Shown here in pieces: positions 25,084 to 35,777 of a stretch of 64,000 nucleotides of DNA; the first letter of the stretch is position 1; every line of letters begins with the position of its first letter. The position numbers were made by a program, and so were the translations under genes. The stretch spans positions 186,001 through 250,000 of the forward strand of contig NZ_JAUGQQ010000001.1 of assembly GCF_030410135.1 (NCBI RefSeq), read 5' to 3'. The notes under the pieces were generated by a model. The model searched no databases and was not told the DNA's origin. It worked only from the letters and a program-made list of their open reading frames with translations. The stretch comes from Aequorivita aurantiaca. Lineage in GTDB: Bacteria; Bacteroidota; Bacteroidia; Flavobacteriales; Flavobacteriaceae.

Positions 25084-27105
25084 ATGGACACTATCCTCCA
25101 CGAACTTTCAGAACATTTTCAGCTTCCGTTCCACAATCCGGTTCTGATTTTTTCAATAATACTTTTTATCATTCTATTAGCGCCGGTGTTATTAAATAGA
25201 ATTCGGATACCCGGAATTATTGGGTTGATTGTATCCGGAATTATTATTGGTCCCGAAGGTTTCAACATTTTGGAAAAAAGTCTTTTTGTTGATGTTTTCT
25301 CGACTATCGGCCTTTTGTATATTATGTTTATTGCAGGGTTGGAACTCGACTTAAACGAGTTTAAGGCAACCAAAAATAAAAGTATCATTTTTGGTCTTTT
25401 AACTTTTTCGATTCCCTTGGGTATCGGTTTTCCAGTATGTTATTACATATTGGATTTCAATTTTAATGCAAGTCTACTCACTGCCAGTATGTTTGCCACA
25501 CATACCCTTGTTACCTATCCAATTGTCAGCAAGTTGGGAGTTTCAAAAAATATAGCGGTGGCCATAACCGTGGGAGGTACAATACTGACGGATACCGCGG
25601 TGCTGATACTGTTGGCCGTAATTTTAGGATCGCATAGTGGCGGGCTTACCCAGGAATTCTGGATCCGTTTGGGCATTTCACTTCTGTTGTTTTCCGCATT
25701 TATGTTTTTTATTATTCCAAAAATCGCGAAATGGTTTTTCCGAACACTCGAAAGTGAGAAACATTCGCACTATATTTTTGTACTGTCCGTGGTATTTTTT
25801 TCCGCCTTTTTGGCGGAGTTGGCTGGATTGGAATCTATCATTGGTGCGTTCGTTGCAGGTTTGGCACTGAATAAACTCATCCCCCATTCATCGGCATTGA
25901 TGAATCGAATTGAATTTATCGGCAATTCACTCTTCATCCCCTTTTTTTTAATAAGCGTAGGAATGGTGGTTGATGTAAAGGTTATTTTAAGTGGCCCAAT
26001 GGCTATAATTATAGCGGGCACCTTAACCATAGTTGCCATCACCGGCAAATGGACGGCGGCTTGGATAACGCAATTGATTTTTGGCTTTTCAAGAGGCCAG
26101 CGAAAACTGATTTTTGGTTTAAGTAGCGCTCATGCTGCGGCTACCTTGGCCGTAATTTTGGTTGGTTATAATGCGGGAATTTTGAGTGCCAATATTTTAA
26201 ATGGCACTGTTGTCTTGATACTTATTACATGCATTGTGGCTTCCTTCGCCACTGAAAGCGCTTCAAAAATTATAATTCGGGATATGGACGAAAATGAGGA
26301 AACGCTGACAATTACCGGCAATACCGAACAAATTCTCATCCCGATTGCAAACATGACCAATATTGAAAAAATATTAGAGTTTGCAATTTTAATAAAGGAT
26401 AAAAAATCCGCAATGCCACTTTCTCTTTTAACCGTAGTTCCAAACACTCTGGAAGCCGAGAAAAATATAATGAAGGCAAAATTGGAACTTGAAAAATTTA
26501 TAAAAGAAACCACCGCTTCCGAAACCGATGCCACCATTATGGCGACCATAGACTACAACGCTGCCAGCGGCATATCCCGAACCGCGAAGGAAATAATGGC
26601 CGATCTCATTTTATTGGGATGGCCACAAAAAACGGGATTTCTGGATAAATTGATTGGAGACAAAATGGAAAGTATCCTCGAAAATACAGAAAAAACATTG
26701 TTTATCTGCCAGTTCGAGAATCCGCTCATAAACCATAAAAGATTGTTCGTTATCGTCCCGCCAATTGCAGAGTTTGAAGAAGGCTTCGAAATGTGGCTCA
26801 ATAAATTGGCCAAACTTGCCATTGAAATTTCAATCCCGATTACCCTCAATTGCACTGATGACACCCACAAAGCCATATTAAGGTTTTTTAAAACCCAAAA
26901 ACTAAGTTTGAACATTCAATTTAACCGTTTTTATGAATGGGAAGATTTTCTTATTCTTTCCCGTCAATTTTTGGATACAGATTTAATAGTGCTTGTATCT
27001 TCCCGAAAAGGATACGTTTCCCATTTTGGACAATTGGATAGAATTCCCGCCAAATTGGAAAAGCATTTTCCAGCAATTAGCAAAATGGTATTTTATCCAC
27101 GATAG
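25084..27105 (+). CDS. CPA2-family cation/proton antiporter with C-terminal USP-like domains
   Basis: 673 residues. The first ~390 form a 12-13 helix Na+/H+ exchanger domain of the monovalent cation:proton antiporter-2 type, with LELDLNEF early, GGTILTDTAVLILLAVILG and the GAFVAGLALNKLIP and FFLISVGMVVD signatures. The remaining ~280 are soluble and look like two tandem universal-stress-protein-like folds (EQILIPIANMTNIEKILEFA; KRLFVIVPPIAEFEEGFE), which in relatives bind nucleotides. The preceding 268-base gap holds AT-rich sequence with no promoter I can name. Substrate ion unknown. Confidence 0.9.
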   Translation: MDTILHELSEHFQLPFHNPVLIFSIILFIILLAPVLLNRIRIPGIIGLIVSGIIIGPEGFNILEKSLFVDVFSTIGLLYIMFIAGLELDLNEFKATKNKSIIFGLLTFSIPLGIGFPVCYYILDFNFNASLLTASMFATHTLVTYPIVSKLGVSKNIAVAITVGGTILTDTAVLILLAVILGSHSGGLTQEFWIRLGISLLLFSAFMFFIIPKIAKWFFRTLESEKHSHYIFVLSVVFFSAFLAELAGLESIIGAFVAGLALNKLIPHSSALMNRIEFIGNSLFIPFFLISVGMVVDVKVILSGPMAIIIAGTLTIVAITGKWTAAWITQLIFGFSRGQRKLIFGLSSAHAAATLAVILVGYNAGILSANILNGTVVLILITCIVASFATESASKIIIRDMDENEETLTITGNTEQILIPIANMTNIEKILEFAILIKDKKSAMPLSLLTVVPNTLEAEKNIMKAKLELEKFIKETTASETDATIMATIDYNAASGISRTAKEIMADLILLGWPQKTGFLDKLIGDKMESILENTEKTLFICQFENPLINHKRLFVIVPPIAEFEEGFEMWLNKLAKLAIEISIPITLNCTDDTHKAILRFFKTQKLSLNIQFNRFYEWEDFLILSRQFLDTDLIVLVSSRKGYVSHFGQLDRIPAKLEKHFPAISKMVFYPR

Positions 27106-27168
27106 CCACAAGTATGGGAATTAAAAAACCCTTAAACCTCCCAATGGTTGGCTACAATAGCAATGTTT

Positions 27169-27176
27169 GTATCTTT
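27169..27176 (+). promoter_or_regulatory. Probable -7 element for the serine hydrolase gene
   Basis: TATCTTTA is one base off TANNTTTG, with TTGG 18 bases upstream as a possible -33 element and the ATG 24 bases downstream. Confidence 0.45.
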
Positions 27177-27199
27177 AAGCGCAAAATATAATAAACATT

Positions 27200-28768
27200 A
27201 TGAAAAATTTATTCCTTAAAATTCTCTTGCCCTGTATCATATTTTCATTTTTAATTGCGGACCTAAATGCACAGATTCTAAGTAGCCCCCAAATTGATAG
27301 TCTTGTTCAAAAAACAATGACAACATTCAACGTGCCGGGAATGGCGGTGGCGGTTTTGAAGGATGGAAAAATTTATCATAAAAATACTTACGGCGTCCGT
27401 TCCCTCAAAACGAATGCGCCCGTAAACGAAAATACTCTTTTTGGCGTGGCCTCCAACACCAAGGCATTTACCACAGCGGCTTTGGCCCAACTTATTGATA
27501 AGGGAAAGCTCACGTGGGATACAAAAGTAACGGATATAATTCCAGAATTTAAATTACACGACGCCTACGTTACCAGCGAATTTACCGTACGCGATTTGGT
27601 CACCCACCGCAGTGGTTTGGGCCTTGGCGCGGGCGATTTAATGGTTTTTCCCGCCAATAACACAACTACTAAAGAAGAAATGATACACAATCTCAGATAT
27701 TTAAAACCTGTATCCTCCTTCCGAAGTAAATTTGATTACGACAACTTGCTATACATAGTTGCCGGGGAAATAGTTTCGAGGGTTTCGGGCGTTGATTTTG
27801 ATACTTACATTTCACAAAACTTTTTTAAACCGCTTGGGATGAACCGCTCTTTTCTATCCATTCCACAAATTAAGGCAGACGAAAACAGAATTGATGGTCA
27901 CGCCCCGGTGAATGGCAAACTGGAATTAACGGGTGATACCTTCACACAAATTGCAACTCCTGCGGGTGGTATTTATTCATCAATTAATGATATGAGTGTT
28001 TGGGTGCAAGCGCAACTGAATCACGGAAAATATGGGGCGCAACTAAAGGACAGCATTTTCAGTGAAAAGATGCATGGCGAAATGTGGTCGCCACAAACAT
28101 TAATTAAAACCGGCAAAGGACCTTACAACACCCATTTTTCCGCCTATGGATTGGGGTGGTTTTTAAGTGATGTAAAAGGACATTTTCAGGTTACGCACAC
28201 CGGAGGGCTTAATGGAATTGTCAGTCAAGTTACACTTATTCCAGAAATGCATCTCGGCATTATCGTACTCACAAACCAGCAAAGTGGCTCTGCGTTTACG
28301 GCAATTACAAACACCATAAAGGATGGATTTTTTGGCATTTCGGGGGAAGATAGAATTAAGCAATATAGTGAGCGAAGATTGGCAGGTGAAAAAGAAGAAG
28401 ACAGCATAATTTCAGCCGTGGAAGAAACTATAGCGGCCCAATTAAAAAATAAAACACCGACGCCAAACCTAACAGATTATGTGGGAACGTATAATGACGT
28501 GTGGTTTGGAAATGTTATAATTAGCGCACAAAACGGAAAGCTAAATTTTAGGGCCGAAAAATCCAGCGATTTAACCGGAATAATGTCCTATTACAAAGGA
28601 ACTACCTATGTGGTTCGCTGGAATGACGCCTCTTTAAAAGCCGATGCTTTCGTTAATTTTCGTTTGGATACGGAAGGAAAAGCTGAAGGATTTACAATGA
28701 TCGGTATTTCCCCATTTATTGATTTCAGTTATAACTTTCAAGACTTGGAGTTCAGGCGCTCCAAATGA
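27200..28768 (+). CDS. Exported class C beta-lactamase-like serine hydrolase
   Basis: 522 residues with a signal peptide (to about 24, LNAQ). The penicillin-binding/beta-lactamase fold shows the catalytic S-x-x-K as Ser85-Asn-Thr-Lys88, the Y-x-N equivalent at Tyr180-Asp-Asn182, and HTGGLNG in place of KTG. The C-terminal ~110 residues (from LTDYVGTYNDVWFG) are a DUF3471 beta-barrel usual in this subfamily. Such enzymes are esterases or peptidases as often as lactamases, so resistance should not be assumed. Acts in the periplasm. Ends at a bidirectional terminator. Confidence 0.9.
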   Translation: MKNLFLKILLPCIIFSFLIADLNAQILSSPQIDSLVQKTMTTFNVPGMAVAVLKDGKIYHKNTYGVRSLKTNAPVNENTLFGVASNTKAFTTAALAQLIDKGKLTWDTKVTDIIPEFKLHDAYVTSEFTVRDLVTHRSGLGLGAGDLMVFPANNTTTKEEMIHNLRYLKPVSSFRSKFDYDNLLYIVAGEIVSRVSGVDFDTYISQNFFKPLGMNRSFLSIPQIKADENRIDGHAPVNGKLELTGDTFTQIATPAGGIYSSINDMSVWVQAQLNHGKYGAQLKDSIFSEKMHGEMWSPQTLIKTGKGPYNTHFSAYGLGWFLSDVKGHFQVTHTGGLNGIVSQVTLIPEMHLGIIVLTNQQSGSAFTAITNTIKDGFFGISGEDRIKQYSERRLAGEKEEDSIISAVEETIAAQLKNKTPTPNLTDYVGTYNDVWFGNVIISAQNGKLNFRAEKSSDLTGIMSYYKGTTYVVRWNDASLKADAFVNFRLDTEGKAEGFTMIGISPFIDFSYNFQDLEFRRSK

Positions 28769-28789
28769 TTGTTGGCCCAAAAAAAAATT

Positions 28790-28829
28790 AAATCCGCTGC
28801 CATTGGTCATTCAATAGCAGCGGATTTTT
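28790..28829. terminator. Bidirectional terminator between convergent genes
   Basis: An 11-base stem (AAATCCGCTGC / GCAGCGGATTT, 16-base loop) with A and T tracts on either side, centred between a plus-strand and a minus-strand gene. Confidence 0.9.
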
Positions 28830-28851
28830 GAGTTTATTTGGTTTATTTCTG

Positions 28852-29352
28852 TTATACTTTTAAATTTCCGTGTTCCCCTAAGTCTGGTTCATTACCCGTT
28901 ATCGCCCCTTGGGCCATTTTCAGTAAGGAAAGTACTTTTCCGTGTTTGGTATCCCAATAATGGGCCTCGTCAGGTTGAATTTTAATAGCGGTTATATTGG
29001 GATCGTCCACACCTTCAAACCAAGCATCATCCCCGCTGCCGTACAATTCCTTAATTCTGTTCCGATCCGTGCTAATGGTTGCACGACCGTACACAGTTAA
29101 AAATTCAAAATTGCCTTTATCGGCATAAATTAATTGGGTTTTGTTTTCCCTTTCAATATTTTGGTTGTGCTCACTGTTTTTATTGCTTAAAAACCAAATG
29201 TTTCCAGCTTCGTCAACTTCTTTGGTGCTCATGGGTACAACATGGAAGGGTTGATTATTCAAATCTGTGGCCATCATTGTATAATCGATTGATTCTGCCA
29301 AATCTTTTATTTTTTTGCGGGCTTCTTCGTTGCTTAGATTTTTTGTGCTCAT
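28852..29352 (-). CDS. Pyridoxamine 5'-phosphate oxidase-like general stress protein
   Basis: 166 residues from the ATG at 29352 (MSTKNLSNEEARKKI); the frame opens nine codons earlier, but that part is not family-like. A split-barrel flavin-binding fold: YTMMATDLNNQPFHVVPMSTKE, then WFLSNKNSEHNQNI and LTVYGRATISTDRNRIKELYG, with the family ending PDEAHYWDTKHGKVLSL. This is the general-stress-protein-26 subgroup, which binds FMN or F420-like cofactors but has no settled reaction. A single-gene unit. Confidence 0.87.
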   Translation of the reverse strand: MSTKNLSNEEARKKIKDLAESIDYTMMATDLNNQPFHVVPMSTKEVDEAGNIWFLSNKNSEHNQNIERENKTQLIYADKGNFEFLTVYGRATISTDRNRIKELYGSGDDAWFEGVDDPNITAIKIQPDEAHYWDTKHGKVLSLLKMAQGAITGNEPDLGEHGNLKV

Positions 29353-29500
29353 AGTTTTTATTTTCAATATACTAAACATTCACACGGTGCACTTTTAAGA
29401 AAATCATAAAGTTTAAGACGAGCTGAAAATAATTCAACAAATCATATTTCTGATTCTTTTAATTTCTCCTAAGAATACATGTTATGCCCCTTTAAGTTCC

Positions 29501-29508
29501 TAAATTTG
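29501..29508 (+). promoter_or_regulatory. -7 element very close to the GNAT start
   Basis: TAAATTTG (exact TANNTTTG) ends five bases before the ATG at 29514. Transcription should begin at or next to the ATG, giving a leaderless mRNA. Confidence 0.5.
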
Positions 29509-29513
29509 CAATT

Positions 29514-30092
29514 ATGGAATTGGATATAGCAAAAAATATTCGCCCTGCACGCCCAGAGGATTATAATCAGGTGGCTCCACTGATAATACAGGCTATGGAG
29601 GATTTGGCCTGCACATTTGCCAATACGAAAAACTCTCAGGAAGCCATTCCGCTGTTCGAGCATTTTTTTCAGAAAAAATCCAATCAATATAGTTTTGAAC
29701 ATACCTTGGTTTTTGAAGAAACGGGCAAGATTTTGGGCTCCATTACATTTTATGATGGCGCCTTGTTATCCACCTATCGCAAACCATTTTTGGAATATAT
29801 AGTTGAGAAATATAGGGTGGCAGAATTAAAAATTGACGATGAAACGGAGCCAAATGAAATATATATTGATACGGTAAGCGTTTCTCCCCATCACCAAGGC
29901 AAAGGAATTGGGAAGCAATTATTGGCTGCGGCAATTAATTGTGCAAAAAAAGATAGGCAAAAAAGAATAGGCCTATTGGTAGATTTCAATAATCCCGATG
30001 CAAAAAAACTTTATACTGCCCTTGGATTCCAAAGCAAAGGCCGCAAAAATCTTGGTAACTGCATTTACGAACATTTGCAGCTCGAGCTTTAG
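29514..30092 (+). CDS. GNAT-family N-acetyltransferase
   Basis: 192 residues. The acetyl-CoA pocket is seen in IYIDTVSVSPHHQGKGIGKQLLAAA (the Q/R-x-x-G-x-G/A loop as QGKGIG) and the closing GFQSKGRKNLG. N-terminal IRPARPEDYNQVAPLI is the usual first strand and helix. Acetylates an amine, substrate unknown; YitI/YhbS-like enzymes are similar. Convergent with recO, 14 bases between the stops. Confidence 0.87.
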   Translation: MELDIAKNIRPARPEDYNQVAPLIIQAMEDLACTFANTKNSQEAIPLFEHFFQKKSNQYSFEHTLVFEETGKILGSITFYDGALLSTYRKPFLEYIVEKYRVAELKIDDETEPNEIYIDTVSVSPHHQGKGIGKQLLAAAINCAKKDRQKRIGLLVDFNNPDAKKLYTALGFQSKGRKNLGNCIYEHLQLEL

Positions 30093-30106
30093 TTTTTCGT
30101 TTTAAA

Positions 30107-30826
30107 CTAGGAAAAAAGTTGTTCCAAAACAGGAAGCGATTTTGGCTTTTGATAACCCTGCACATGAAAACTATAATAGGTCAGAATAAATTCCAGCAAA
30201 TTGTGGCGCGCTGCCTTTGACAATTTTATGGAGTGCAACGATTCCAAATTTATTCCAAAGAACTTTTTGAAATTCTCAATCTGTTGGCCTTTCAAACAGT
30301 AGTTGCCGGTATCGGCCGACTGAAAATTGCCTTCCACAATATTGAAATAGGGCGCATCAATATTGGAGGCGTCCGGATAAAAACCGAAATGCATACTTAA
30401 TTGCAACAAAAAGAAAATATGAAAATTGGACACGGCACTAGCTTGGTCCAACCACTGAAAGGAACTTTCCAAATAAGCGAAAAGTTCTGGATTGCTTTCC
30501 TCCTCACGAATGCAGTTTTTCAACATTTCAGACAAAAACAGAACGAGCCCTGACTTGATAATATCGGTATGCAGGGTTTGATATGGACGCCCTATTTTTG
30601 CCTCTTTAATATATTCCAACGTGCCTTTGTTTTTATGATCGGCAATTAGCTCCAATTGGGTCAGCGGCTGGAAATAGGAAGCCTTAAGTTTTCCATTTTT
30701 GGCTTTTAAAATATTGCGAAGCAAATAGGTTTTAATCCCGCTTACCTGGGTATAGCAAGTGACAATAAGATCGGCTTCAGAATATTTTATGGCAGAAAAA
30801 ACAATGGCTTTGGTTGCAACGATCAT
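30107..30826 (-). CDS. recO: DNA repair protein RecO
   Basis: 239 residues. It anneals single strands and, with RecR, loads RecA at gaps. N-terminal OB-fold: MIVATKAIVFSAIKYSEADLIVTCYTQVSGIKTYLLRN, the standard RecO opening; the C-terminal helical part lacks the zinc-binding cysteines, as usual in Bacteroidota. Its ATG overlaps the porZ stop by one base (TAATG), so the two are coupled in translation. Confidence 0.95.
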   Translation of the reverse strand: MIVATKAIVFSAIKYSEADLIVTCYTQVSGIKTYLLRNILKAKNGKLKASYFQPLTQLELIADHKNKGTLEYIKEAKIGRPYQTLHTDIIKSGLVLFLSEMLKNCIREEESNPELFAYLESSFQWLDQASAVSNFHIFFLLQLSMHFGFYPDASNIDAPYFNIVEGNFQSADTGNYCLKGQQIENFKKFFGINLESLHSIKLSKAARHNLLEFILTYYSFHVQGYQKPKSLPVLEQLFS

Positions 30827-33123
30827 TATCGGATAATCATAATTTTCGAAACCTTTGTTTCCGCACTATCATCGGTGGTCACCAACACTAAATAAACCCC
30901 GGAACGCACTTTGTATTTTCCAAATGCTGTGGTGTCCCACAAAACACTTCCCCCTTCGGAGGTTTCTTCAAAAACCAGACTTCCGTTAATGTCGGTAATT
31001 TTTACGTTTGCTCGGGCTGTAAGTCCATCAATGGTAACGTTGCCGTGGTAACCGGGGCGCACAGGATTTGGAAATGCGTGCAAATTTTCAAGATTATCAT
31101 TGGGTGCAGTCGCGGTTCCCCTATAAGCCACCAAACCTTGGGTGGTAGCAAAATAAACAACTCCGCTGAAGGGGTCTATTGCGATATCCTGCACGTTGTT
31201 TGTTGGCAATGGGGAATTATCTATAGTGAATCGCAACAAGGTTTCCTGTCCATTCGCGGATAAATAGAATACACCGGCCGTGGCCGTTGCGATCCATTTA
31301 TTGTTTGAGCCGTCCACTTCAATATCAGTGATGGATTGCTCATATAAAAGCTCTTGCGCAACACCGTTTTCTAAAATAATTATAGCCTGCGACTCTGGGG
31401 TAACTCCTTGTTCAAAAAAACTACCGGGGCTGTACAGAACGCGAAGGCCATTGAGTGTTCCAATCCAGAGTCTGTTTTGCGCATCGAACGCGAGCGCTCG
31501 AACCCCACTGGCGGGTAAATTGCCGGCACCGGCACCTTTTCCCAATTTATTGAAGGAGTCCGTCCGTGGATTGTAGCCAATAAGTCCGTTGCTATAAGAA
31601 CCGAAAAAAATATTTCCCTCGCGACTAATTACCAATTTGGTTAAGGCCAACTCGCTAATAGGGTTTATGATATTGGATATGTCCACTTTTTGAAACTGGC
31701 CGTTTGGTGTTAATTTAATAAGTCCTTCATCTGTTTTACTTTGAAGAAACCAAAGATTGCCCTGATTGTCAAATTCAGAACCATATAACCGAATTCCAGC
31801 GTCCACTCCATTGATAATTGCCTTATCCAACCCGCTGTTGGTTTCATCATAAAGAATCGTTGGTGAATCATCCACAATTTTTAATAGTCCCTTTTCAAAA
31901 GAACTTATAAACACCTCGCTTTGGTTTGCGGGATTAATAGTTGCTTCTACCAAATCTGTGGGTTCTCCGCCCACCGCTGCGCTTAAATCCTCATATTGAA
32001 TGTTATTCCAAAGAGTGTCCTTAAGATGGCTAATTCCAAAGCGGGATAGGGGGTATGGATTGAAATCGACATCCACTTCTCCAAAAGTAACCCATAATTC
32101 ACCAGGGGCAGCATCCAATGCGAAAGGCCGATTTCTGATAGGTCCGTTTGGAAGGATTTGCGTGGGCTGTGAACTGCCGAAAGGAACGATCAAAAGGCCA
32201 TCTTCCGCGGTTCCGAGATAGAAATTATTTCCGAAACTATTCCCAGAGAAAAGATCGAGCTCATAACCTTGAACATTGGTTATGGAAGATTGCTGCACAA
32301 AGCCTTCAGAATAAGCATGGATTGAATTTTTAGTGGTAATTGTCAATATATCGGCAGCAAGTCGGAATTTTTGCACTTGGGAACTGAAGGTTTGAACGAT
32401 GGTCGTATTCCCTTGGGGCGTAAAGCGCAAAATAGCATTTGCGTTATTGGAAGCATAAAGCTCATTACCCAATTTTTCCATGGCCCTGTAACCTCCGCCC
32501 ATTATAGTTGTCCAGTTTTGATAATCAATAAGATTGTTATCTGCCACGATTGCCCTGCGTATTCCATTAGTGGTACTTGCAGCAAAAATGTAAGGTTCTT
32601 GAACGGTGGTTTGAATTATATTGATTTGGCTTCCGCCATCACCAATAAAATAGGTGTCGCCAAATTCTAAAGCAGAAAGATCGAATACAGAAATTCCGTA
32701 TTGGGTAGAGATGTAAAGATTGTTATTATATTCCTCGAAATTATTAATGCGTTTTCTGTCCGGTGGAATGGTTTGTTTTTCTAAAATGTCCACAACTTTA
32801 AGGATGTTTTCTTCGCCATCCTTTACAATTTCTATTAAGCCATTATCATATCCGATAACCAATAGTTGAAAAATCTCACTGTAATGAACCGTTGTTATGA
32901 AATTGCCGGACAATCCATTTATAGTTGATAAGGTTTCTATTTGTTGCGTAGAAAGGTCGTATTTGAAAACGGCATTTTCAGCGCCAACATAAACCTTATT
33001 GTTTCCCTGTGAAATATCTTTCACTGAAACAAATGAGAAATGGCCCCTCCACTTATCTTCAAAATTCTGTGCGTTGGCCAGAAAAGGAATTAATAGAAGA
33101 AAAGCAAATACCCACTGCTTCAT
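30826..33123 (-). CDS. porZ: Type IX secretion system protein PorZ
   Basis: 765 residues from the ATG at 33123 (signal peptide MKQWVFAFLLLIPFLANAQ; the frame opens nine codons earlier). Two beta-propellers of regulator-propeller type occupy most of the chain (repeats such as NNLYISTQYGISVFDLS and NRLWIGTLNGLRVLYSP), and the last ~85 residues form a T9SS sorting-type beta-sandwich (FPNPVRPGYHGNVTI to KIMIIR). PorZ is part of the surface attachment complex that joins cargo to A-type lipopolysaccharide. The porZ-recO pair is a fixed neighbourhood in Flavobacteriia, so this organism should export by T9SS and may glide. Confidence 0.92.
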   Translation of the reverse strand: MKQWVFAFLLLIPFLANAQNFEDKWRGHFSFVSVKDISQGNNKVYVGAENAVFKYDLSTQQIETLSTINGLSGNFITTVHYSEIFQLLVIGYDNGLIEIVKDGEENILKVVDILEKQTIPPDRKRINNFEEYNNNLYISTQYGISVFDLSALEFGDTYFIGDGGSQINIIQTTVQEPYIFAASTTNGIRRAIVADNNLIDYQNWTTIMGGGYRAMEKLGNELYASNNANAILRFTPQGNTTIVQTFSSQVQKFRLAADILTITTKNSIHAYSEGFVQQSSITNVQGYELDLFSGNSFGNNFYLGTAEDGLLIVPFGSSQPTQILPNGPIRNRPFALDAAPGELWVTFGEVDVDFNPYPLSRFGISHLKDTLWNNIQYEDLSAAVGGEPTDLVEATINPANQSEVFISSFEKGLLKIVDDSPTILYDETNSGLDKAIINGVDAGIRLYGSEFDNQGNLWFLQSKTDEGLIKLTPNGQFQKVDISNIINPISELALTKLVISREGNIFFGSYSNGLIGYNPRTDSFNKLGKGAGAGNLPASGVRALAFDAQNRLWIGTLNGLRVLYSPGSFFEQGVTPESQAIIILENGVAQELLYEQSITDIEVDGSNNKWIATATAGVFYLSANGQETLLRFTIDNSPLPTNNVQDIAIDPFSGVVYFATTQGLVAYRGTATAPNDNLENLHAFPNPVRPGYHGNVTIDGLTARANVKITDINGSLVFEETSEGGSVLWDTTAFGKYKVRSGVYLVLVTTDDSAETKVSKIMIIR

Positions 33124-33305
33124 ATAAAAACTGTTTTTGTTTATTAACACGCTAAAATACTATTTATTGCCGAAGCTTTTAAAAGGCGAAGTACAAAATG
33201 GAAAAGAACGTGGCACAAAAGCAGAATCGGGATTCTGCGGGAAAAATTTTGGTTCCCTCTTTCTTTGTACTACGTTCTCTTGGTAAATTAATTTTTTGGG
33301 AAATT

Positions 33306-34763
<1,458 letters not shown>

Positions 34764-34779
34764 TTATATATGGAAGGCA

Positions 34780-34787
34780 CAAATATA
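34780..34787 (-). promoter_or_regulatory. -7 element (TATATTTG) for gdhA
   Basis: An exact TANNTTTG match on the minus strand, about 130 bases before the gdhA ATG. The 258-base divergent gap 34650-34907 also holds the promoter of the next plus-strand gene. Confidence 0.45.
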
Positions 34788-34870
34788 AGCGTTATGACAA
34801 AAACAGTGTGTAATTTTTTAACAAATAAGCTAAATAGTATTATTAAATTTCGCTGTTAAACATGTTTTTA

Positions 34871-34878
34871 TATATTTG
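34871..34878 (+). promoter_or_regulatory. -7 element (TATATTTG) for the THC0290_0291-type gene
   Basis: An exact TANNTTTG match 29 bases before the ATG at 34908. Confidence 0.6.
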
Positions 34879-34907
34879 TTGTGTCTCAATCTAAACCCAT
34901 TTTTATA

Positions 34908-35708
34908 ATGAATACCAGAATTTTGCTAATGGTATTTTTCTTGTTGGTTTTTGCCAGGCAAGAAGTTTACAGCCAGTTTGGCTTTTCTCATGAAGTGGGT
35001 TTAATAACCGGTCCAGTAGTGTTCTATTCTGATTTTGGACAACGAAATAACTTTGAGACAAATGTAAAAAATGTGGGATTCGGAGTTGGCTTAATCCATT
35101 ACCTCAATTTTTCATATCGAGCGGATTGTAATTGTTACACACGCGACACTTACTTTAATGATCACTTTAAAATCCGTAATGAGATTGACTATCACAAAAC
35201 AAGTTTCGAGCATTTCGGACAGTGGGTAGAAGCTGACCAAACATCCTTATTCGCTGATCAACTACGCGCTATGAGCGGTTCTACCTCAGTTTTTGAAATT
35301 GGCTCACAATTGGAATATTTTCCTTTAAGCATTCGTGACTTTTCTGCTGGAGCATTTAAAATTGCACCTTTTATTAGTTTTGGTGTGCATTGGGTGAGTT
35401 ACACCGCAGAAGTTGAATCTTCTCTAGGCCCTTTGAATACACCAATCTCCACTCCGGACAAATATTATAATGCATTTCAACAAGGCTCTGCCTCCACTTG
35501 GGCTATGGTGGGCAGCGTGGGTGTTCGGTATAAATTAACCCCAATGAGTGATTTAATGCTGGACAGTCGGTGGGAATATTATTTTTCAGATAATTTGGAC
35601 GGCCTGAACCCAAGCCTTGAAAATAATGGAACAACGCCCGTTCCTGAAAATAAGGCTAATGAATGGATTTATTGGTTGAACATTGGCTACATATATTATA
35701 TAGAATAA
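34908..35708 (+). CDS. THC0290_0291-type envelope protein
   Basis: 266 residues from the ATG at 34908; nine upstream codons precede the signal peptide (MNTRILLMVFFLLVFARQEVYSQ). Mature start FGFSHEVGLITGPVVFYSDFGQR with a Cys-x-Cys in DCNCYTRD, then barrel-like strands to YWLNIGYIYYIE. This is a conserved Flavobacteriaceae family whose role I do not know; an outer-membrane location is inferred from the strands and the aromatic end. Followed by a terminator. Confidence 0.75.
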   Translation: MNTRILLMVFFLLVFARQEVYSQFGFSHEVGLITGPVVFYSDFGQRNNFETNVKNVGFGVGLIHYLNFSYRADCNCYTRDTYFNDHFKIRNEIDYHKTSFEHFGQWVEADQTSLFADQLRAMSGSTSVFEIGSQLEYFPLSIRDFSAGAFKIAPFISFGVHWVSYTAEVESSLGPLNTPISTPDKYYNAFQQGSASTWAMVGSVGVRYKLTPMSDLMLDSRWEYYFSDNLDGLNPSLENNGTTPVPENKANEWIYWLNIGYIYYIE

Positions 35709-35725
35709 AAAAATTTGAAACCAAT

Positions 35726-35763
35726 AAAAAAGGGTCGGCTTTTGTTGAAGTCGACCCTTTTTT
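35726..35763. terminator. Bidirectional terminator
   Basis: AAAAAAGGGTCG pairs with CGACCCTTTTTT around a 14-base loop, between convergent genes that end at 35708 and 35778. Confidence 0.92.
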
Positions 35764-35777
35764 ATTGCTGTACTTTT

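Noticed and set aside
27200-28768. Antibiotic resistance beta-lactamase
   Set aside because: Class C-like serine hydrolases with a DUF3471 tail are mostly esterases or peptidases; KTG is replaced by HTGG.
33221-33236. Short hairpin CAGAATCGGGATTCTG downstream of gdhA as terminator
   Set aside because: Six-pair stem and only CTTTTG after it on the minus strand; too weak to list as a terminator.
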